A stretch of DNA of 64,000 nucleotides from Planctomycetota bacterium (GTDB lineage Bacteria; Planctomycetota; UBA1135; GCA-002686595). The position numbers and the translations under genes are program-made. Positions 58,746 through 64,000 of this stretch are shown in pieces (within the stretch, counting starts at the first letter, position 1; every line of letters begins with the position of its first letter). The stretch is taken from the NCBI GenBank assembly GCA_002686265.1, contig NZBA01000063.1, forward strand, positions 62,001 through 126,000, written 5' to 3'. A model generated the notes under the pieces. That model saw only the letters and a program-made list of their open reading frames with translations, was not told the DNA's origin and made no database searches.

Positions 58746-60586
58746 GAGCGCGCTTCCTTCCGGTACATGGACTCGATCAGCGGGTCGTAGAGGCGCGCAA
58801 CCTCGCGGCGGCGCACTTTCTGGGTCGCCGTCAGCTCGCCGTCGTCCTGGTGCAGCTCCTTCACGAGGAGTCGGAAAGCGCGCACCTGCTCGACGCGCGC
58901 CAAGCCCTCGTTGGCCAGCCGGAGCTCGCCTTCGATCAGTGCGCGCACCTCCTCCTTGGAAGAGAGGTCCTCGAACGAGGTGTAGGGCAGCTTGCGCCGC
59001 GCGGCCCAGTCGCCCACGGCGTCGGGCTCTATCTGGATCAGGGCCGCGACGAAGGGGCGCGCGTCTCCGATGGCCACGGCTTCCTTCACGAACGGGCTGC
59101 CCTTCATGGCGTTCTCGATCTTCTCGGGGCTGAGGTTCTTGCCGCCGGCGGTGATCAGGATCTCCTTCTTGCGACCGATGATCGAGAGGTAGCCGTCCGC
59201 GTCGATCGCACCCAAGTCGCCCGTGTGCAGCCAGCCCTCCGCATCGACAGCCTCGGCGCTCGCGGCCTCGTCGTGCAGGTAGCCGGGGAACACGAGGGGT
59301 CCGCGCATGAGCACCTCGCCGTCGTCCTCCAGGCGGACGTCGAGGCAGCCGAAGGGCGGACCGACCGTTCCCAGGCGCACGGCTTCGGGCGGGTTCACGT
59401 GGCTGGCGCCCCCGCACTCGGTCATGCCGTAGGCCTCCGCGATGCGGATGCCCAGGCCGTGGAACCACAACAGGAGCTCCTTCGAGATCGGTGCGGCGCC
59501 GGTGATCGGCAGGTGACAGCGGCGCATCCCGAGGCGCTCCTGCAGGGCGCGGAAGACCAGCAGGTCGCCGAGACGCCACAGTGCTCCGTCGAGGGGGCGC
59601 GGGCACCGTGCCAGGCGGCGCTCGGCGATGGCGCGGCCGGTGGTGCTGGCCCAGTCGAAGAGGCGGCGCTGCGGCCACGAGGCGTCGCGCATCTTGAGCG
59701 TGACCATGGCGTGCATCTTCTCCCAGATGCGCGGGACGCCGAGGAAGAGCGTCGGCGACACCTCGCGCAGGTCGCTCTGTACGGTTTCGATGCTCTCGCC
59801 GAAGTGCACCGTCGCGCCGACGGTCAGGGGGATGAAGAAGGTGAAGATCTTCTCGGCGACGTGGCACAGGGGCAGGTAGGAGAGCACCGTGTCGTCCGCG
59901 GACAGGCCCAAGGTCGGCGTCAGTGCCCGAGCGGCGGCCAGCACGGCGGCCGGCGCGAGCAGCGCCCCCTTGGGGTCTCCTGTCGTGCCCGAGGTGTACA
60001 CGACCATGCTCGGCTCGTCGGGGTCGAGGGCCGCGAGGCGCACGGCGAACCAAGCCTCGTCGTCGGTGCCCGCTTCCAGGAAGCGCTCCCAGTCCATCAA
60101 GCGCGGGTCGTCGTAGTCGCTCGTGCCGCGCGGATCGAACACGACGACGCGGCGCACCGAGGGCGTGTCGGCGGCGACCTCGATCACCTTGTCGACCTGC
60201 TCCTGGTCTTCGCAGAAAACGAGCGTCGAGCCGCTGTGGCGCAGGACGTAGGCCACGTCGTCGGGCGGATTGGTCTGGTAGATCCCGACCGCCCGCGCAC
60301 CGACGCTCTGGGCGCCGAGGTCGGCGAAGAGCCACTCGGTGCGGTTGTCACTCAGGATCGCCACGTGGTCGCCGGGGCGCACGCCGAGGGCCCAGAGGCT
60401 CGCCGCGGCCGCGCGCACGCGCTCCAGGTACTCGCGCCAGGGGAACTCCCTCCAGATCCCGAGGGTCTTCTCGCGTAGGCCGACGCCTTCGGGCCGTTCG
60501 CGGGCCAGCAGGGTCAGGCGCCCGGGCAGGGTCGAGTCCAGCGGGTCGGCCGTCGCCGCGGGCTGGGGCCGCACGGGTTCAGTCAT
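58742..60586 (-). CDS. Long-chain acyl-CoA synthetase (AMP-forming, FadD15/AcsL-like)
   Basis: 614 residues. ANL motifs: MVVYTSGTTGDPKGALL, YGMTECGG, GWLHTGDLGAIDADGYLSIIGRKKEILITAGGKNLSPEKIE. The size and the GRKKEILITAGGKN block fit long-chain acyl-CoA synthetases. It forms acyl-CoA from acid, ATP and CoA. Embedded between the LivG ATPase (8 bp overlap) and LivH (4 bp), so import and CoA activation are likely one system for a hydrophobic carboxylate. Substrate not determined. Confidence 0.92.
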   Translation of the reverse strand: MTEPVRPQPAATADPLDSTLPGRLTLLARERPEGVGLREKTLGIWREFPWREYLERVRAAAASLWALGVRPGDHVAILSDNRTEWLFADLGAQSVGARAVGIYQTNPPDDVAYVLRHSGSTLVFCEDQEQVDKVIEVAADTPSVRRVVVFDPRGTSDYDDPRLMDWERFLEAGTDDEAWFAVRLAALDPDEPSMVVYTSGTTGDPKGALLAPAAVLAAARALTPTLGLSADDTVLSYLPLCHVAEKIFTFFIPLTVGATVHFGESIETVQSDLREVSPTLFLGVPRIWEKMHAMVTLKMRDASWPQRRLFDWASTTGRAIAERRLARCPRPLDGALWRLGDLLVFRALQERLGMRRCHLPITGAAPISKELLLWFHGLGIRIAEAYGMTECGGASHVNPPEAVRLGTVGPPFGCLDVRLEDDGEVLMRGPLVFPGYLHDEAASAEAVDAEGWLHTGDLGAIDADGYLSIIGRKKEILITAGGKNLSPEKIENAMKGSPFVKEAVAIGDARPFVAALIQIEPDAVGDWAARRKLPYTSFEDLSSKEEVRALIEGELRLANEGLARVEQVRAFRLLVKELHQDDGELTATQKVRRREVARLYDPLIESMYRKEARS

Positions 60587-61367
60587 CGCGATCTCCCATG
60601 CCGGTGTAGGCCTCGACGACCGCCGGATCGTCTGCCACCTCCACCGGCGTCCCCTCGGCGATCAGCAGGCCGAAGTCCAAGACCGCCACGCGCTCGGCCA
60701 GGTCCATCACGAAGCCGAGGTCGTGCTCGATCAGGAGCATCGAGATGCCCAGCTCCTCCTTGACGTCCAGGAGGTAGCGCGCCATGTCCTCGGTTTCCTC
60801 CTGGTTCAGCCCCGCGGTCGGCTCGTCGAGAAGTAGGAGTCGCGGCTCCATGCACACAGCGCGCCCGAGCTCGACGCGCTTCTGCACACCGTAGGGCAGG
60901 ATGCCCGCGGGGGTCTTGCGATAGCGCTCGAGGTGCAGGAAGTCGATCACCTGTTCGACCCGCTCGCGGTGGCGGACCTCGGCGCGGCGCGCGGCGCGCG
61001 TCCAGAGTAGGTCCTGCCACCAGCGCGACTCGAAGAGGTGATGGCGGCCGAGGAGCATGTTCTCGAGCACGGTCAGCTGCTCGAAGAGGACGATGTTCTG
61101 GAACATGCGCGCGATGCCGAGCCCGGCCGAGCGGTGGGGAGGGAGGCGCGTCAGGTCTCGGCCGTCGAGGTGCAGGGTGCCGCTCTGGGGGCGGTAGAGC
61201 CCCGAGATGCAGTTGAAGAGCGACGTCTTACCGGCGCCGTTGGGCCCGATGACCGCCTGCAGGCTGCCCCTCGCGACGGTGAGGTCGACGCCGCGCAGGG
61301 CCCGGACCCCGGCGAAGGAGAGCTCGACGCCGCGAAGCTCCAGCTCCGCGCCCTTCACGACAGCCAC
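60579..61367 (-). CDS. livG: ABC transporter ATP-binding protein (LivG family)
   Basis: 262 residues from the GTG at 61367. Walker A GPNGAGKTSLFN, LivG marker FQNIVLFEQLTVLENMLLGRH, signature variant LPYGVQKRVELGRAV, Walker B LLLLDEPTAGLN, switch His in LIEHDLGFVMDLAERVAVLDFG. The signature has YGVQ in place of LSGGQ, a common LivG variant. Powers the LivH/LivM permease. Overlaps LivF by 13 bp and the synthetase by 8. Confidence 0.93.
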   Translation of the reverse strand: MAVVKGAELELRGVELSFAGVRALRGVDLTVARGSLQAVIGPNGAGKTSLFNCISGLYRPQSGTLHLDGRDLTRLPPHRSAGLGIARMFQNIVLFEQLTVLENMLLGRHHLFESRWWQDLLWTRAARRAEVRHRERVEQVIDFLHLERYRKTPAGILPYGVQKRVELGRAVCMEPRLLLLDEPTAGLNQEETEDMARYLLDVKEELGISMLLIEHDLGFVMDLAERVAVLDFGLLIAEGTPVEVADDPAVVEAYTGMGDRDD

Positions 61368-62140
61368 CGCCTGCGGCGCCGGTAGTGCTTGATCCGACGG
61401 TAGTCGGTCTGCCCGTCTCCGCCGAGGCCGAGGTAGAACTCGCGTACGTCCTCGTCGTCGGCGAGCTCCTCGGCCGTTCCCTCGTGCACGACGCGGCCGT
61501 TCTCGAGGATGCTCGCGCGGGAGGCGACGCTCAGAGCCATGGCGGCGTTCTGCTCCACGAGCAGGATGCTCAGGCCGTCGTCCGCCAGGGAGCGGATGAG
61601 GTCCGCGACCTCACCGACGATGCGCGGCGCCAGGCCCAGGGAGGGCTCGTCGAGCAGCAACAGCCGTGGGCGCGACATCAGCGCGCGCGCGATGGCCAGC
61701 ATCTGCTGCTCGCCGCCGCTCAGGTAGCCCGCCTGCTGTCGGCGGCGGTCGGCCAGGATTCCGAAGCGCTCGTAAGCGCGCTCGAGGCCTTCGGCAGCCT
61801 CCCTGCGCGACACCGCCCAGGCGCCCGCCAGGAGGTTCTCCTCGACCGAGAGCTCCACGAGCACCCGGCGCCCCTCCATGACCTGGGCCAGGCCGCCTCC
61901 CACGATCGAGTCGGCCTTCTGCTCGGCCACCTCCCGACCGTCGAAACGCACGTGCCCCTTGGTGATGCGTCCGTCGTGGATGTCGAGCAGGCCCGTGATC
62001 GCCCGCAGGGTCGTCGTCTTGCCGGCGCCGTTGGGGCCGAGCAGTGCCACCGTTTCTCCGCGCGGCACGTGCAGGGTCACGCCCTTGAGGACCAGCACCA
62101 CCTGGTGGTAGACGACCTCGAGGTTGGAGACTTTCAGCAT
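61355..62140 (-). CDS. livF: ABC transporter ATP-binding protein (LivF family)
   Basis: 261 residues from the ATG at 62140. Walker A LGPNGAGKTTTLRAI, LivF marker VMEGRRVLVELSVEENLLAGA, signature YLSGGEQQMLAIARALMSRP, Walker B LLLLDEPSLGLAP, and LLVEQNAAMALSVASRASILENGRVV. The Arg-rich tail (HYRRRRRWLS) is unusual but overlaps the LivG start by 13 bp. Second ATPase of the importer. Confidence 0.93.
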   Translation of the reverse strand: MLKVSNLEVVYHQVVLVLKGVTLHVPRGETVALLGPNGAGKTTTLRAITGLLDIHDGRITKGHVRFDGREVAEQKADSIVGGGLAQVMEGRRVLVELSVEENLLAGAWAVSRREAAEGLERAYERFGILADRRRQQAGYLSGGEQQMLAIARALMSRPRLLLLDEPSLGLAPRIVGEVADLIRSLADDGLSILLVEQNAAMALSVASRASILENGRVVHEGTAEELADDEDVREFYLGLGGDGQTDYRRIKHYRRRRRWLS

Positions 62141-62163
62141 CGGCGGCGTGCGTCGGCGCGTGA

Positions 62164-63420
62164 TCAGTCGCCGGTGCCGCCGCGCTCGGCGAAGGGAGCG
62201 ACGACCGTCCAGCTCCCGGCCGTGAAGTCGGGGCGCAGGATGCGCGTCAGGGTCCCGGCGACGTAGGGCGATGCCGCGTAGCTGATCGGTTGCAGCATTC
62301 CGCCCCCGGTGAAGTCGGTGATCTCGTGCAGGGCGGCCAAGAAACCCTCGCGGCTCACGTCACCCGCTTCGAGTCCGCGGCGGAAGGCCTCGATCCCCGT
62401 CAACCCCTGGAGATAGGACATCATCACGTAGAAGTCCGGCTCGCCCTGGTCCTTTCCGTGAGCCTCCCAGGCCGCCATGAACTTGTTCATGCCTGGCACC
62501 GGTTCGTTCCAGTAGGGCAGGCCCGTGACCCAGTAGAAGCTCTCGAAGACCGACGACGGGATCACGTCGGGCTTGAAGAAGGCGTCGATCCAAGAGGGCG
62601 TGCTTCCGATCCAGATCGGCGCGTACTCGAGTTGGGCCGCCGTGCCGAGGATCGGCCCGGTGGCGCTGGGGATGGTCGTCAGGAGCACGTGCGTCGCGCC
62701 GGCGTCCTTGAGGGCCGTGATGACCGCGGTCATGTCCTTCTGCCCGGGCGCGACCGTCTGCTCGCTCGTGATCGTCACGCCGTGCAGCGCGGCTTGGTTC
62801 AGCCAGCCTGCTTGGCCGTCCTTACCGTAGTCGTCTTGCTGGTAGACGATGCCCGCCTTGACAGCTTCCGCGCCGCCGGCCTGCTCCACCGCCCAGTCCA
62901 TGGCGCGCGCCGCCTCCAGGCGGTAGCTCGGACCGATCGGCGGGGTCGAGGCGTTCTTCGCCATCTCCGAGGAGAGGCTGGCGGGGAAGGCGACCATGGT
63001 GTCCGCGGCGAGCATGTCGAGCAGCGGCAGGGTGTTGGGCGTGCCAAAGCTGGTGGCGAGGTAGAGGACCTCGCCGCGGATCTCGCGGTAGGCCTGGACC
63101 GAGCTCTGGGGGTTGTAGGCGTGGTCGCGCTCGACGAGCTCGACGGTCCAGCCCTCGGGCAACAGGCCGCTCCCTCCGGCGTTGATCTGCGCCGCGAGCA
63201 CGCGCTTGCCGAGGGCGTAGGGCACGCCGATCGCGGCCCCGGGGCCGCTCACGTCGTTCAGGCAGCCGAGCTGGAGTACCCGCTCACCGGCGTCGACACC
63301 GGGCCCGCTGCGCAGCCCTCCCGCGGCGGGCGCGCCGGCGTTCGGCTCACCCCCCGAGCAGGCGGCGAGGTGGGCGAGGACGATCGAGATGATGGTGCGG
63401 CCGGTCGGTCTTCGGGACAT
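62164..63420 (-). CDS. ABC transporter substrate-binding lipoprotein (Leu/Ile/Val-binding family)
   Basis: 418 residues from the ATG at 63420, with a strong GAGGAGG ribosome site. Signal sequence ends in lipobox LAACSGG. Type I periplasmic binding fold: LQLGCLNDVSGPGAAIGVPYALG, VELVERDHAYNPQSSVQAYREI, YQQDDYGKDGQAGWLNQAALHGV, GATHVLLTTIPSATGPIL. Captures the substrate for LivFGHM. First gene of the operon, 23 bp ahead of livF. The ligand is unknown; the acyl-CoA synthetase suggests an acid rather than an amino acid. Confidence 0.92.
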   Translation of the reverse strand: MSRRPTGRTIISIVLAHLAACSGGEPNAGAPAAGGLRSGPGVDAGERVLQLGCLNDVSGPGAAIGVPYALGKRVLAAQINAGGSGLLPEGWTVELVERDHAYNPQSSVQAYREIRGEVLYLATSFGTPNTLPLLDMLAADTMVAFPASLSSEMAKNASTPPIGPSYRLEAARAMDWAVEQAGGAEAVKAGIVYQQDDYGKDGQAGWLNQAALHGVTITSEQTVAPGQKDMTAVITALKDAGATHVLLTTIPSATGPILGTAAQLEYAPIWIGSTPSWIDAFFKPDVIPSSVFESFYWVTGLPYWNEPVPGMNKFMAAWEAHGKDQGEPDFYVMMSYLQGLTGIEAFRRGLEAGDVSREGFLAALHEITDFTGGGMLQPISYAASPYVAGTLTRILRPDFTAGSWTVVAPFAERGGTGD

Positions 63421-63597
63421 GCTTCCTCCTCGTGCGCATGATAGGGGACCCCGCGCACGAACGTGAGGGGGGAGCGGCGTCGGCGGGATGCGCGGCGCGT
63501 GGGCGGTGACGCGGGCGCAGAGAATGACCGCCCCTGCGGCGTGGCCTCGCGCCTCCACCGGTGTAGATTGCACGCCCTCCCGGGGGGACCTCCAGCG

Positions 63598-64000
63598 ATG
63601 ACCCGAACCGTCCAGTCCGACGAAGCCAGCGTCGAGCGCGTGCTCGACGCCTTCGCGCGCACGACCGACGAGATCGTGACCCTCGACGAGCTGCGCGGGG
63701 TCCTGCGCTCGGGGCGCCAGATCCGGATCAAGTACGGCGTGGACGTCACCGCGCCGATGATGCACATCGGTCACGCGGTCAACCTGTGGATGATGCGCGA
63801 GCTGCAGGAGATCGGCCACAAGGTCGTCTTCCTGATCGGTGACTTCACGACGCGCATCGGTGACCCGACGGGCCGCGACAAGCTCCGGCCGGTGATCACG
63901 GAGGAGGAGATCGCCCGCAACGCCGAGGCCTTCATCGAGCAGGTGGGGAAGGTGCTCCTGACCGACGAGGACGTGGTGGAAGTCCGCCGCAACTCGGAGT
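63598..64000 (+). CDS. tyrS: Tyrosyl-tRNA synthetase, N-terminal part (runs off the window)
   Basis: 134 residues are visible from the ATG at 63598. Class I Rossmann start: KYGVDVTAPMMHIGHAVNLW (HIGH motif), LQEIGHKVVFLIGDFTTRIGDPTGRDK, and IARNAEAFIEQVGKVLL. The GDFTxRIGDPxGR block is typical of TyrRS and separates it from TrpRS. Charges tRNA-Tyr. Divergent from the binding-protein gene, 177 bp apart. The KMSKS motif and C-terminal S4 domain lie outside the window. Confidence 0.93.
   Translation, partial: MTRTVQSDEASVERVLDAFARTTDEIVTLDELRGVLRSGRQIRIKYGVDVTAPMMHIGHAVNLWMMRELQEIGHKVVFLIGDFTTRIGDPTGRDKLRPVITEEEIARNAEAFIEQVGKVLLTDEDVVEVRRNSE

Noticed and set aside
1..64000. Many long overlapping frames opposite or within the listed genes
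   Set aside because: At ~70% GC, alternate frames stay open by chance; they are Arg/Pro/Ala-rich and lack domain motifs.

Overview
The window is about 70% GC and dense in genes, with many 1-4 bp start/stop overlaps (ATGA, GTGA, TGATG). It looks like chromosomal DNA from a Planctomycetota bacterium. The evidence is three secreted sulfatases, large secreted VCBS/FG-GAP and subtilisin-like proteins ending in a C-terminal module I associate with that phylum, a mini Hc1-type histone-like protein, an NfeD/FloA operon, and an Ole-type hydrocarbon locus next to a private fatty-acid synthase set. The phylum assignment is an inference from content; there is no rRNA here.

Layout. 1-4941: Liu/Atu-type branched acyl-CoA catabolism (AtuA end, hydratase, carboxylase beta, isovaleryl-CoA-dehydrogenase-like enzyme). 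5033-7690: a sulfatase and a beta-helix protein. 7680-19691: the main attraction, a 12-gene minus-strand locus running oleA, GbsR/MarR-type regulator, ketosynthase, ACP, two CrtI-like flavoproteins, FabG, FabZ, FabI, oleB, oleC, oleD. It encodes a full type-II elongation cycle plus head-to-head olefin synthesis. 19807-26953: dinB, a polyferredoxin, two envelope proteins, polA. 27139-39858: a secreted/surface region with a subtilase, two VCBS/FG-GAP proteins (one frameshifted, one decayed), a DUF368 transporter, a transglutaminase-like secreted protein and two more sulfatases. 39904-51204: recJ, the selenocysteine genes selA, selD and selC spread among unrelated genes, an inositol-phosphatase-like enzyme, envelope proteins and a GDPD pseudoenzyme. 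51275-56497: nfeD1b-nfeD-floA operon with an EVE protein, then the histone-like gene. 56761-63420: a LivFGHM-type ABC importer with an embedded acyl-CoA synthetase. 63598-end: start of tyrS.

How the parts work together. The lipid locus could elongate (KS, FabG, FabZ, FabI on its own ACP), oxidise or desaturate the chain (two CrtI-like enzymes), join two chains (OleA), reduce (OleD), form the beta-lactone (OleC) and decarboxylate to an alkene (OleB). The selenium genes are functionally linked: SelD itself is a selenoprotein, read through an in-frame UGA that the tRNA-Sec encoded 3 kb downstream would decode. Several reading frames are broken by one-base changes in short G or C runs, which may be assembly errors.
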